This document shows positions 6,993 through 14,914 of a stretch of 15,050 nucleotides of DNA, piece by piece. The stretch is from Desulfatitalea sp. Its GTDB lineage: Bacteria; Desulfobacterota; Desulfobacteria; Desulfobacterales; Desulfosarcinaceae. The stretch is taken from NCBI GenBank assembly GCA_013041835.1, contig JABDRH010000426.1, positions 1 to 15,050 of the forward strand. Direction: 5' to 3'. How positions within the stretch are numbered: position 1 is the first letter of the stretch; every line of letters begins with the position of its first letter. The translations under genes were made by a program, and so were the position numbers. Below the pieces are notes generated by a model. It had not been told where the DNA came from, did no database searches, and saw only the letters and a list, made by a program, of their open reading frames with translations.

Positions 6993-7265
6993 GCGGATAC
7001 GTTGACTTCGGCCATAGAAGCAAAAGCATTTATGGCAGATATTAAAAAGGTCACAGACAAGCCTGTTAAATATGCTGTAAATACGCATTATCATCTTGAC
7101 CATGCCCTTGGAAACAGTTTTTTTTCAGATATGGGCGTCCATATTATTGGCCATACAAAATGCCGGGATACGATTATTGCCAAGGGAGAAAATGTGTTAG
7201 AAAATCCAGCGGCTTTCGGTTTGTCCCCTGATTTTTTGTCTCATGCTAATGACCTCTTTCGGTAA
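6993..7265 (+). pseudogene. Metallo-beta-lactamase-fold hydrolase, fragment
   Basis: About 90 codons of the catalytic core of an MBL-fold metallohydrolase. The frame reads ADTLTSAIEAKAFMADIKK, then NTHYHLDHALGN, which contains the metal-binding H-x-H-x-D-H motif (codons at 7086-7103), then a strand-helix segment MGVHIIGHTKCRDTI. An in-frame TAA at 6990-6992 removes the normal N-terminal strands, including the region just before the aspartate of the xxDT strand. The frame ends with TAA at 7263-7265, so the C-terminal half with the remaining metal ligands is missing. Full-length members are about 250-350 residues. GC is low (about 38% in the row 7001-7060). It is almost certainly non-functional. 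Confidence 0.75.
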
Positions 7266-7296
7266 AATGTATGCCAACACCGCTGATATTTTAAAG

Positions 7297-7737
7297 CTAT
7301 TTTATAGGTTCGATATCACCAGGCCTCCAGCTTTTGTCCATGGCGGCCTCGGTCGGGCCGTAGAGCCGGAGAACAGCAAAGTACCCTTTGCCGGGTACCG
7401 TAGCCATCCAGTTGGATTCTTTGCCGGTAGGCGCTTTGGGGCCAAGATACAAATCCGTGCTGCCATCGTCATTCTGCGCCGGCTTGTCACGGGAGCCAAG
7501 TGATGGGAATGGTTGGCCATTTGCCAATCCAGATCCGTTTTCAGCTTCATACAGCGTCAGCGACCAGAAGTTGGCGGCCGTGATGTTGGCCGGCAGGTTG
7601 AGGCGGTAGTTGCTGCCCCCCGTCAGGGGCTCTCCCTCGTTATCGGTAAAGCCGACAACATACATGGCGCCCTTGCCTGGGATCTTCGACAGCATTCCCG
7701 GACTGAATGAATAGTAGTTGGTGAAGAACCAAATCCG
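7297..7737 (-). pseudogene. DUF1254/DUF1214-family protein, C-terminal fragment
   Basis: About 145 codons match the C-terminal DUF1214 domain. They begin near FFTNYYSFSPGMLSKIPGKGA and continue through NITAANFWSLTLYEAENGSG, PFPSLGSRDKP, DGSTDLYLGPKAPTGKESNW and GYFAVLRLYGP, ending with the typical DKSWRPGDIEPIK. Members of this family are usually 350-480 residues with an N-terminal DUF1254 domain; that domain is gone. The frame continues for about 23 codons to an ATG at 7806, but those codons are antisense to the neighbouring regulator fragment and look like chance coding. A break at about 7735-7741 is therefore likely. The family's function is not established. Confidence 0.78.
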
Positions 7738-7740
7738 GCA

Positions 7741-8147
7741 GAAGGTTCGAATCTTGTTTTTCTGAACACTATGATTCCTTGCATCCAGGAGGGGAATCTG
7801 CTGCATGCTTGGGGATCAAGCCTTAATATTACGGCGCTTTATGAGGCACAGGAAAAATTGAAGAAATCCGAGGAGAAACTGCTTCTGAAGAAAGAGGCCC
7901 TGGAGAAAAAAATAATGTCCTCAAGGAGCTTATTTCCCAAATAGCGTTGGAAAAACTAGAACTTAAAGACAGGATTACGGCCAATGTGGAGCAGATCATT
8001 GTCAAAAATGGGTTGATCAACAAGGAAATTTCCGTCTTGCTCAATATTGCTGTTCACATGGTTGAAAAACATCGGCGAATGGCACGAAACAAGTTGGGGC
8101 TTGCCAACAAGGGCATCAATCTTCGCATCTACCTTATTTCGCCCTGA
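7741..8147 (+). pseudogene. PAS-coiled linker-LuxR-type HTH regulator, broken remnant
   Basis: Reading from 7741, the frame gives the end of a PAS domain (FLNTMIPCIQEGNLLHAWGSSLNIT), then a coiled linker (ALYEAQEKLKKSEEKLLLKKEALEK). The sense frame is lost at a run of seven A (7906-7912); an eighth A would restore it. In the other frame it continues ISQIALEKLELKDRITANVEQII, then directly VKNGLINKEISVLLNIAVHMVEKHRR and KLGLANKGINLRIYL, the LuxR-type helix-turn-helix. Regulators of this architecture normally have about 50 residues between the ANVE linker and the HTH, so an internal deletion near 8007 is likely. The original would have sensed a signal through PAS domains and bound DNA through the HTH. 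It converges on the radical SAM gene. Confidence 0.75.
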
Positions 8148-8198
8148 GATAGATTCCGGTCATAATAACTATCTTGGCTTTCACTCAGACGATGGCGG

Positions 8199-9929
8199 CT
8201 AGGGGGCAATACCGTCGCAGACGCCGCAAATTCGGCAGTTTTCCGGGTCGGCCGGGCATCTTGGGGTGGTTTTGCCATGGATGGCGCGTTGGTATTCGTT
8301 CCATAAATAGGCCGGGGCCAGTCCATGGTCGATGAACGCCCAGGGGAGCAACTCTTCACGTGGGCGTTCGCGATGCGTGTAAAAGGCGGGATTGATGCTT
8401 GCCTGTTTGAGGGACTGGGGCCAGTTGCCGTGATGGCGATGGGCCAGGGTGAGCAGATCGGACGTCTTGCGGTCGCCGCGGCTTAAAATTGCCTGGATCA
8501 TGGCGTTGCGGGGCGAGTCGGCCTGGACCCGCACGTTTGCCACCGGCCGCAGGTTCTTTTTGATTTGCCTGATCTTTTGGTTGAGCGTCGGCACCCGGTC
8601 CATGACGGTCCATTGAAAAGGGGTCCATGGTTTGGGAACGAAGCAGTTCAGGCTGATGGTGATGCGGCCCATGCGGCCTCGTACCCGGCTGGCTCCCAGA
8701 AAGCGCTGTTTGATTTTTTGGACCAGGTCGGCCAGTGCGGCGACATCCTCTTGAGTTTCAGTGGGTAGGCCAATCATGAAGTAGAGTTTCAGGTTGGGGA
8801 TGCCGTTGGCCACCAGCAGTTCTGCGGCGTCGAGGATGGCGGTTTCATTCAACCCCTTGTTGATCACGCGGCGAAGCCGCTCGGAACCGGCTTCCGGGGC
8901 GATGGTGGCGGTTTTTAGGCGACCGGATTTCAGGGCGGCCACCAGCCCAGGGGTCAGGGCGTCGGCCCGCAGGGAGCTGAAAGAGAGCTGTAATGCGTTT
9001 TGACTGCCCGCCCGGCAAAGTGTTTCGAGATGGGGCAAATCGGAGACGGCGGCGCCCAGCAGGCCGATTTTTTTACTGAGGCGGCCCGCTGTTTCCAGTG
9101 ATCGCTGAAGCTGATGCAACGGGCGAAAGCGCGGCGGGCGGTAGACATATCCGGCGGCGCAAAAACGGCAGCCGTGGGGGCAGCCGCGGCTTACCTCGAT
9201 AAGATGGGCATCTTCGAAGCTGGCGTGGGGTGTGACCACCACGCTGTCGGTGGCAAAGCGATCGATCCGACGGGCGTATACCCTTTTGACCGTTGCGGGA
9301 ACATTCTTTAACGGGTGGAAGTTCGTCAGTGCGCCATCGGCCTTGTAGCCGACGGTGTAAAAAGCGGGGACATAGACGCCGGGAAGATCTTTGGCGGCCG
9401 TCAGTAAAAATTGCTTCCGGTCTTGATACGGATCAAAGCGGTTGAAAAAGGGTTCTATGAGATTCTCGCCCTCTCCGATGAGGAAAAGGTCAAAGAATTG
9501 GGCCAGCGGTTCGGGATTCAGAAGAACGGAGACGCCCCCTGCCATTACCAAGGGCAGTGAGATATTGCGTTGGGCTGTCGGCAGGGGGAGTTCTGTTTTT
9601 TGCAAAATGGTCAGGACATTGGCATAATCCAATTCAAAGGAGAGGGAAAAGGCCAAACAGTGGAAATCGCGCAATCTCCGTCCCGACTCAAGGGAGACCA
9701 GGGGGGCATTTTCATCTTCGGGATCGGGTAAAAAGGCGCGTTCGCAAACCACGTGTGCCATCGCGTTGAGAAGCCGGTAGGCGGTCTGGAATCCCAGGCT
9801 GGCCATGCCGACACCATAAAGATTCGGATAGACCAGCGCCACACGGATGCGATCCTGCCACGGTTTGCGAATAGTACCGACTTCTGCATCGAGTCTTGTT
9901 TTCCTTCGTTGTTCCGCTGTTTTCGTCAT
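8199..9929 (-). CDS. B12-binding-type radical SAM protein (TIGR03960-like)
   Basis: A 576-residue enzyme. The N-terminal 160 residues form a Rossmann-like B12-binding-type domain (RIRVALVYPNLYGVGMASLG at 27-46, VMAGGVSVLLNPE, LFLIGEGE). The radical SAM core follows, with the iron-sulfur motif SRGCPHGCRFCAAG giving C250, C254 and C257, then IAPEAGSERLRRVINKG and YFMIGLPTET. The C-terminus carries a second cysteine group, C558, C565, C568 and C571. It is expected to cleave SAM to a deoxyadenosyl radical; the substrate is unknown. The ATG at 9929 has GGAG about 6 bases upstream. It lies 155 bases after ftsZ, with no clear terminator in that gap, so it may belong to the division operon. It is probably cytoplasmic. 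Confidence 0.88.
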   Translation of the reverse strand: MTKTAEQRRKTRLDAEVGTIRKPWQDRIRVALVYPNLYGVGMASLGFQTAYRLLNAMAHVVCERAFLPDPEDENAPLVSLESGRRLRDFHCLAFSLSFELDYANVLTILQKTELPLPTAQRNISLPLVMAGGVSVLLNPEPLAQFFDLFLIGEGENLIEPFFNRFDPYQDRKQFLLTAAKDLPGVYVPAFYTVGYKADGALTNFHPLKNVPATVKRVYARRIDRFATDSVVVTPHASFEDAHLIEVSRGCPHGCRFCAAGYVYRPPRFRPLHQLQRSLETAGRLSKKIGLLGAAVSDLPHLETLCRAGSQNALQLSFSSLRADALTPGLVAALKSGRLKTATIAPEAGSERLRRVINKGLNETAILDAAELLVANGIPNLKLYFMIGLPTETQEDVAALADLVQKIKQRFLGASRVRGRMGRITISLNCFVPKPWTPFQWTVMDRVPTLNQKIRQIKKNLRPVANVRVQADSPRNAMIQAILSRGDRKTSDLLTLAHRHHGNWPQSLKQASINPAFYTHRERPREELLPWAFIDHGLAPAYLWNEYQRAIHGKTTPRCPADPENCRICGVCDGIAP

Positions 9930-10084
9930 CCACCGCTCCGGTACGGGGGTTAAAACCGGTCAACCATTACAAATGCGATGGTGCACTCTATACCCCAATG
10001 TTTATTCAAGCAGCATACCCTTCGGCGTGGCAGCCCAAGCCCAAACAGACCGGCGCGTGGCCGCCTGCTCACCGCTGGCGGGGC

Positions 10085-11281
10085 CTAATCCGCCTTGCGC
10101 CTTAAGAAAGTGGGTACATCCAAATCATTGGTATCGATCACCGTGTTGCGAAAACCTTTGAGCAGCGTGGAGGGTTCCTCCTTGGCAGCGGCCTGTTTTT
10201 GGCGGATACGCTGGAAAGTGGGCTGGTCCAGATCGTCGTTTACCACGGCCAGGTCCGCCGGGGTGATGTCCCGGACCCTGCCGCCGTACGTGGGATCTTT
10301 CGTCTCGACCGGTGCTGTTTTTTCTTTTTCCATACCGATGCCCGTGGCGATAACGGTTACGCGCATCTCGTCGCCCATGTCGTCATCGATAACGGTTCCC
10401 CAGATGATTTCCGCTTCTTCGCCCACTTCGTTGTAAATGCGGTCCGATGCTTCGGTCATCTCTTCCATGGTAATATCGCTACTGCTGGTGATGTTCATCA
10501 AGACGCCCTTGGCGCCGGAGATGTTGATGTCTTCCAGCAAGGGGTGTGAAATGGCCCGTTCTGCCGCATCCACCGCCCGGTTCTCGCCGCTGGCCATGCC
10601 AATGCCCATGATGGCCATGCCGGCTTTGGACATGGTGGTTTTGACATCGGCAAAATCGAGATTGACCAAACCGGGCCGGATGATCAGGTCGGTGATGCCC
10701 TTGACCGAATGCACCAGGATCTCGTCTGCTTTGCGGAACATATCGATCATGCGGGCATTTTTCGATGCCAGTCCGCGCAACCGGTCGTTGGGAATGGTGA
10801 TCACCGTGTCGGCCAGGCGCTTGAGTTCTTCCAGTCCATCTTCCGCCATGCGGCTGCGCTTTTTGCCTTCGAAGGAGAAGGGGCGTGTGACCACGGCCAC
10901 GGTTAAAATGCCCAATTCCTTGCACATTCCGGCGATAACCGGCGCCGCTCCGGTACCGGTGCCGCCGCCGAAACCCGCGGTGATGAACACCATGTGGCTG
11001 TCGGCCAGCGAGGCTTTGACGACTTCGCCGCTTTCGATGGCGGCATCTCGTCCGATTTCCGGATTGGCACCGGCTCCCAATCCTTCGGTGAGTTTTTCGC
11101 CCAACTGAATTTTGACTTCGGCCTTAGAGACATCCAGGGCTTGCAAGTCTGTGTTTGCGGCGATAAACTTTACCCCGTTAAGGTTGCATGCGATCATGTT
11201 GTTGATGGCGTTTCCGCCTGCTCCGCCCACTCCGATTACTTTGATCTTGGCGGATTTTTCTTGTTCTACGACACTAAACAT
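10085..11281 (-). CDS. ftsZ: Cell division GTPase FtsZ
   Basis: A tubulin-like GTPase that polymerises at midcell to form the Z ring. It has 398 residues, normal for the family. The glycine-rich nucleotide loop GGGTGTG is at 105-111 and the T7 loop NLDFAD at 207-212, which activates GTP hydrolysis in the neighbouring subunit. The N-terminal GVGGAGGNAINNM and NTDLQAL are typical. After a variable linker the conserved C-terminal peptide, which binds FtsA, occurs twice: DLDQPTFQR at 350-358 and DLDVPTFLRR at 386-395. The ATG has a strong GGGGGAG 4 bases upstream, in a 61-base gap after ftsA. Confidence 0.98.
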   Translation of the reverse strand: MFSVVEQEKSAKIKVIGVGGAGGNAINNMIACNLNGVKFIAANTDLQALDVSKAEVKIQLGEKLTEGLGAGANPEIGRDAAIESGEVVKASLADSHMVFITAGFGGGTGTGAAPVIAGMCKELGILTVAVVTRPFSFEGKKRSRMAEDGLEELKRLADTVITIPNDRLRGLASKNARMIDMFRKADEILVHSVKGITDLIIRPGLVNLDFADVKTTMSKAGMAIMGIGMASGENRAVDAAERAISHPLLEDINISGAKGVLMNITSSSDITMEEMTEASDRIYNEVGEEAEIIWGTVIDDDMGDEMRVTVIATGIGMEKEKTAPVETKDPTYGGRVRDITPADLAVVNDDLDQPTFQRIRQKQAAAKEEPSTLLKGFRNTVIDTNDLDVPTFLRRKAD

Positions 11282-11342
11282 AGTCTCCCCCTTTATGGTA
11301 TTACGGGTTCTTCCCTAGTTTTCCATAATTGTAAAATACTGC

Positions 11343-12572
11343 TTAAATCACCTCTTTGAACCACTTTTTCATCCGCTGCACAATGCTATTAAAGATATTG
11401 CGGTCACGGATGCGAAATTTTTTTGTGGGTGTTTTTCGTGCTCCATAGATCACCAATCCCACGCCAGTAGCGTACATGGGATTGTTGACGACGTCGGTCA
11501 GGCCGATAATGCCGCTGGGTCGGCCCAGCCGGGCCGGCAGGCCCAGAGCGGATTCGGCGATTTCGGTGACGCCGTCCAGCAGGGATGTGCCCCCGGTCAC
11601 CACAATGCCGGCCGAAATGTTATTCTCCATTTCCGCCCGGTAGATCTCACGTTTGATCAGGGCGAAGATTTCTTCCATGCGTGGTTCTAGAATCTCGCCC
11701 AGGATCTGCCGCGGCAGTTTGCGCGACTTCCGGCCGCCCATGCCGGGGACTTCAATGGTCTCTTCACCGCTGATATTGGACGACAGGCACGTGCCATATT
11801 TCTTCTTGATAATTTCCGCTTCGGCCAGAGGCGCACGCAGGCCTACGGCAATATCGTTGGTCAGGTTGTCGCCTCCAAGGGCCAGCACGAAGGTGTGCTT
11901 GATGTTCTGGCCGGCAAAGACGGCCAGGTCCGAGGTGCCGCCGCCCAGATCGATTAGGGCCGTACCCAACTGCTTTTCTTCCTTTCCCAGAACGGCTTCG
12001 CCCGATGCCAGGGATTCGAGCACGATATCACATACATCCAAACCGGCCCGGTTGGCGCATTTGACGATGTTGTGGGCCGAAGTCACGGCACCGGTGACGA
12101 TATGAATCTTGGCTTCCAGTCGCACGCCGGCCATGCCCACAGGATTCTGGATGCCGGTCTGGTCGTCCACGATATACTCCTGAGGCAAAACGTGGATCAC
12201 TTCGCGATCCATGGGGATGGCTACGGCCCGGGCCGCATCGATCACCCGCTCCACATCGGCAGGCATGATTTCAGGTCCTTTGATGGCGATGATGCCTCGG
12301 CTGTTGAAGCCGGTGATGTGGCCTCCGGCAATGCCGGCGTATACTGAAGAGATTTCGCAGCCAGCCATCAACTCGGCCTCTTCAACAGCTTTTTTAATGG
12401 ACTCCACGGTTGATTCGATGTTGACCACCACACCTTTGCGTAGTCCCACGGAGGGGTGGGTGCCGATACCGATCACGTTGACTTCCGGTCCGCTGACCTC
12501 TCCCACCACGCAACAGATCTTGGTCGTCCCGATATCGAGTCCTACGACGATGTTCTCCTGTCCCTGCGCCAT
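11343..12572 (-). CDS. ftsA: Cell division protein FtsA
   Basis: An actin-like ATPase that tethers FtsZ polymers to the inner membrane and recruits later divisome proteins. It has 409 residues. The actin-fold ATP motifs are present: VGLDIGTTKICCVVGE near 10-25, ALIDLGGGTSDLAVF in the second half and VVTGGTSLLDG. The FtsA-specific SHS2 (1C) insert lies between the two phosphate loops. The C-terminus, FNSIVQRMKKWFKEVI, is an amphipathic membrane-targeting helix. The ATG has GAGGGGGCGT directly upstream. It follows ftsQ after 65 bases and precedes ftsZ, the usual dcw order. Confidence 0.97.
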   Translation of the reverse strand: MAQGQENIVVGLDIGTTKICCVVGEVSGPEVNVIGIGTHPSVGLRKGVVVNIESTVESIKKAVEEAELMAGCEISSVYAGIAGGHITGFNSRGIIAIKGPEIMPADVERVIDAARAVAIPMDREVIHVLPQEYIVDDQTGIQNPVGMAGVRLEAKIHIVTGAVTSAHNIVKCANRAGLDVCDIVLESLASGEAVLGKEEKQLGTALIDLGGGTSDLAVFAGQNIKHTFVLALGGDNLTNDIAVGLRAPLAEAEIIKKKYGTCLSSNISGEETIEVPGMGGRKSRKLPRQILGEILEPRMEEIFALIKREIYRAEMENNISAGIVVTGGTSLLDGVTEIAESALGLPARLGRPSGIIGLTDVVNNPMYATGVGLVIYGARKTPTKKFRIRDRNIFNSIVQRMKKWFKEVI

Positions 12573-12637
12573 ACGCCCCCTCTATCAGCCGTTAGCGATG
12601 CAAGTTCGGTCGCTTGGGTTTGGTTTGATGTTTCTGC

Positions 12638-13465
12638 TCATCCTATTTCGACCACCACCCGATCCGGGTCCTTCAGATCGACCGTTTTGTAGTTTTGCCA
12701 ACGGCGGTTATGTTCCAGGTGGCGACGCAGTTGGCTGTACCGTTTGTATTTTGCTTCATAGTCATCATAGCCGAGTTTGATTTGGCGTTTTTTTTGCTTC
12801 AAGGTCAGCACCACACCCATCTCGCGATCCAAATACAGGCAATCGATTTGGCTGAAGGAGATGGCTGCACCAGGTTCGCGGCTCATCCGCAGCACTTTCA
12901 TGACAGCGGCCAAGGGGGTGGAGAGCGTGTCGTTTCCAAGGCTGATGTCGGCATAGGTGACGCCGTTGACCAGGGGCAGATCGAGTGGGTCCGTTTCTTC
13001 CAGTTCCTTGAAGATCCGGCCCTGAAGGTTAATTAAAAAAATGCGTCCCAGATCAACACGGGCCAGGGGGATGTGTTCACGCACCTGGATGTCGATAGTG
13101 TTGGGGATCTGTCGCGATACACGGGCCGTGGCGATCCACGGATGGGCCAATAGCCGCTTGCGTGCCAGGCGCAGGTTCACGGCCATCAGGTTGTCTCCCG
13201 ACTGGATGCCGGCCTGAGTTAGGATCTCTTTGTGAGATAATCGTTTTCCGCAATGGACGTTGATGGTTTGAGTCCGAAAGTACGCCGACCGGGTCACGGC
13301 TGTGTATCCGGCCATGCAAAGGGCGCTGATCGCCGACAGCACAACCAATAGGGTGGTCAGCCGGAAACCGATGCGCAACCGGTTCAACCAACGACGTGGT
13401 GTCGGCTGAGACGATTTTTTGAAGCGGTTCTTGCGCACTTTTTTCTTGTTTTTGTCTAAGTGCAT
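12638..13465 (-). CDS. ftsQ: Cell division protein FtsQ
   Basis: A bitopic membrane protein of the divisome core that links early cytoplasmic proteins to the FtsBL and FtsWI synthase. It has 275 residues: a basic cytoplasmic tail of about 34 residues rich in Lys and Arg, one membrane helix at about 35-56 (TTLLVVLSAISALCMAGYTA), then a POTRA domain (FRTQTINVHCGKRLSHKEILTQAGIQSGDNLM to NTIDIQVREHIPLARV) and the beta domain. The ATG has AAGGGG about 8 bases upstream. Only 18 bases separate it from murC. Confidence 0.93.
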   Translation of the reverse strand: MHLDKNKKKVRKNRFKKSSQPTPRRWLNRLRIGFRLTTLLVVLSAISALCMAGYTAVTRSAYFRTQTINVHCGKRLSHKEILTQAGIQSGDNLMAVNLRLARKRLLAHPWIATARVSRQIPNTIDIQVREHIPLARVDLGRIFLINLQGRIFKELEETDPLDLPLVNGVTYADISLGNDTLSTPLAAVMKVLRMSREPGAAISFSQIDCLYLDREMGVVLTLKQKKRQIKLGYDDYEAKYKRYSQLRRHLEHNRRWQNYKTVDLKDPDRVVVEIG

Positions 13466-13483
13466 GGTTCTTGCCCCTTGTCG

Positions 13484-14857
13484 CTATCCCTTGAGCCGCG
13501 CCGCGAAGTGTTCGCCCACCTGAAAGACATTGCCGGCGCCCAGGGTCAATATCACATCGCCGCTGCGGACGATTTCGGCCAATTGCGCCAGGGCGGTCTT
13601 CATATCCTTGATATAGTGCACATCCTTGTGGCCATGGGCCTGTATGCTTTCGCATAAGGCGCTGCTGCTGATACCGTCGATGGCTTTTTCGCTGGCTGCA
13701 TATATGGGTAGCACCAGCAGCACGTCGGATTGGTAAAAGCAGCGGGCAAAATCATCGAATAGCGCTTGTGTGCGGCTATAACGATGGGGTTGGAAGACCA
13801 CCACCTTGCGCCGCTTGGGCCAGCCTTGCTCTACGGCCGCCAGGGTGGTTTTGATTTCTGTGGGGTGGTGACCGTAATCATCCAACACGGTGATGCCTTG
13901 GCCTTCGCCCTTGATCTCCAGTCGCCGCTGCACCCCTTGCACCTGCTCCAGAGCGGATTTTATCTGCTCAAATGCAATGCCCAACTCCAGCCCCACGGCC
14001 ACTGCGGCCAAGGCATTGTAGACATTATGCATGCCCGGCATGTTCAGCAGGATACCACCCAGTTCTCTTGCCTGGTGAACGACCTTGAAGCGGCTGGTCA
14101 AGCCATCACACAAGGCATCGACGGCCTGCAGGTCAGCCTGCACATTCATGCCGTAGGTCATGTAGCGTTTGCGGATATGTGGAATTAAGTCTTGCACCGA
14201 TTCATTGTCCAGGCAGAGCACTGCCAGACCGTAAAACGGGATGCGATCGATGAAGTTCAAAAACACCTGCTTGATCTCTTCCAGATCCTTGTAAAAGTCG
14301 AGATGTTCGCGATCGATGTTGGTTACCACGGCAATGGCCGGTGAATATTTTAAAAAGGAGCCGTCGCTTTCATCGGCTTCGGCCACGATGTAGTCGCCTT
14401 GGCCCAACACCGCATTGGAACCGATGCCTTTGAGTTTGCCGCCGATCACCACGGTGGGATCCAGGCCGCCGGCGGCCAGTACGGCCGATACCAGGGAGGT
14501 GGTGGAGGTCTTGCCGTGAGCGCCGGCTACGGCAATGCTGTACTTGAGACGCATGAGCTCGGCCAGCATTTCAGCCCTGGGAATCACCGGCACGGCGGCT
14601 TTGATGGCCGCGTTTACTTCCGGATTGGCGGCATCAATGGCCGATGAGACGACCACCACGTCTGCCCCGGCAATCTGTTCCGGTTTGTGGCCTTTGTAAA
14701 CGGTTCCTCCGATTCCGGCGAGTCGCTCGGTGATTTCCGAGCGCCGCAGATCCGAGCCCGATACCTTGTAGTTGAGGTTCAGCAGCAGCTCGGCGATGCC
14801 GCTCATGCCGATGCCGCCGATGCCTACGAAATGGATGTGGTATTTTTTTCGGTACAT
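13484..14857 (-). CDS. murC: UDP-N-acetylmuramate--L-alanine ligase MurC
   Basis: A cytoplasmic peptidoglycan precursor enzyme that adds L-alanine to UDP-MurNAc using ATP. It has 457 residues, a normal length. The N-terminal Rossmann domain begins HIHFVGIGGIGMSGIAELL, the Mur ligase P-loop is GAHGKTST at 112-119, and ADESDGSF, NIDREHLDFY and LDDYGHHPTEIK are catalytic or substrate-binding segments of MurC. The last 130 residues form the C-terminal ligase domain with FQPHRYSRT. No clear Shine-Dalgarno precedes the ATG: the upstream sequence is the octamer repeat AACGGACA, so translation may depend on coupling with murG, which ends 24 bases upstream. Confidence 0.98.
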   Translation of the reverse strand: MYRKKYHIHFVGIGGIGMSGIAELLLNLNYKVSGSDLRRSEITERLAGIGGTVYKGHKPEQIAGADVVVVSSAIDAANPEVNAAIKAAVPVIPRAEMLAELMRLKYSIAVAGAHGKTSTTSLVSAVLAAGGLDPTVVIGGKLKGIGSNAVLGQGDYIVAEADESDGSFLKYSPAIAVVTNIDREHLDFYKDLEEIKQVFLNFIDRIPFYGLAVLCLDNESVQDLIPHIRKRYMTYGMNVQADLQAVDALCDGLTSRFKVVHQARELGGILLNMPGMHNVYNALAAVAVGLELGIAFEQIKSALEQVQGVQRRLEIKGEGQGITVLDDYGHHPTEIKTTLAAVEQGWPKRRKVVVFQPHRYSRTQALFDDFARCFYQSDVLLVLPIYAASEKAIDGISSSALCESIQAHGHKDVHYIKDMKTALAQLAEIVRSGDVILTLGAGNVFQVGEHFAARLKG

Positions 14858-14859
14858 TT

Positions 14860-14914
14860 TGTCCGTTTGTCCGTTAGCCCGTTAGCCCGTTTTCCGTTTG
14901 TTCGTTAGCCGGTT
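14860..14914. repeat. Tandem octamer array at the murG-murC junction
   Basis: Seven head-to-tail units of about 8 bases, read on the plus strand: TGTCCGTT, TGTCCGTT, AGCCCGTT, AGCCCGTT, TTCCGTT (one base short), TGTTCGTT and AGCCGGTT. The array begins 2 bases from the murC ATG, contains the murG stop codon and encodes the last codons of murG. Since 8 is not a multiple of three, a change in copy number would change the murG tail or its stop position. Confidence 0.8.

Noticed and set aside
6711..7103. Minus-strand 130-codon frame
   Set aside because: It partly overlaps the antisense of the hydrolase fragment, has no domain and no ribosome binding site, and lies in AT-rich decaying sequence.
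8147..8174. Possible terminator between the LuxR remnant and the radical SAM gene (AGATAG/CTATCT arms)
   Set aside because: The stem is only 6 bases and AT-rich with a 16-base loop, and no T run follows on either strand.
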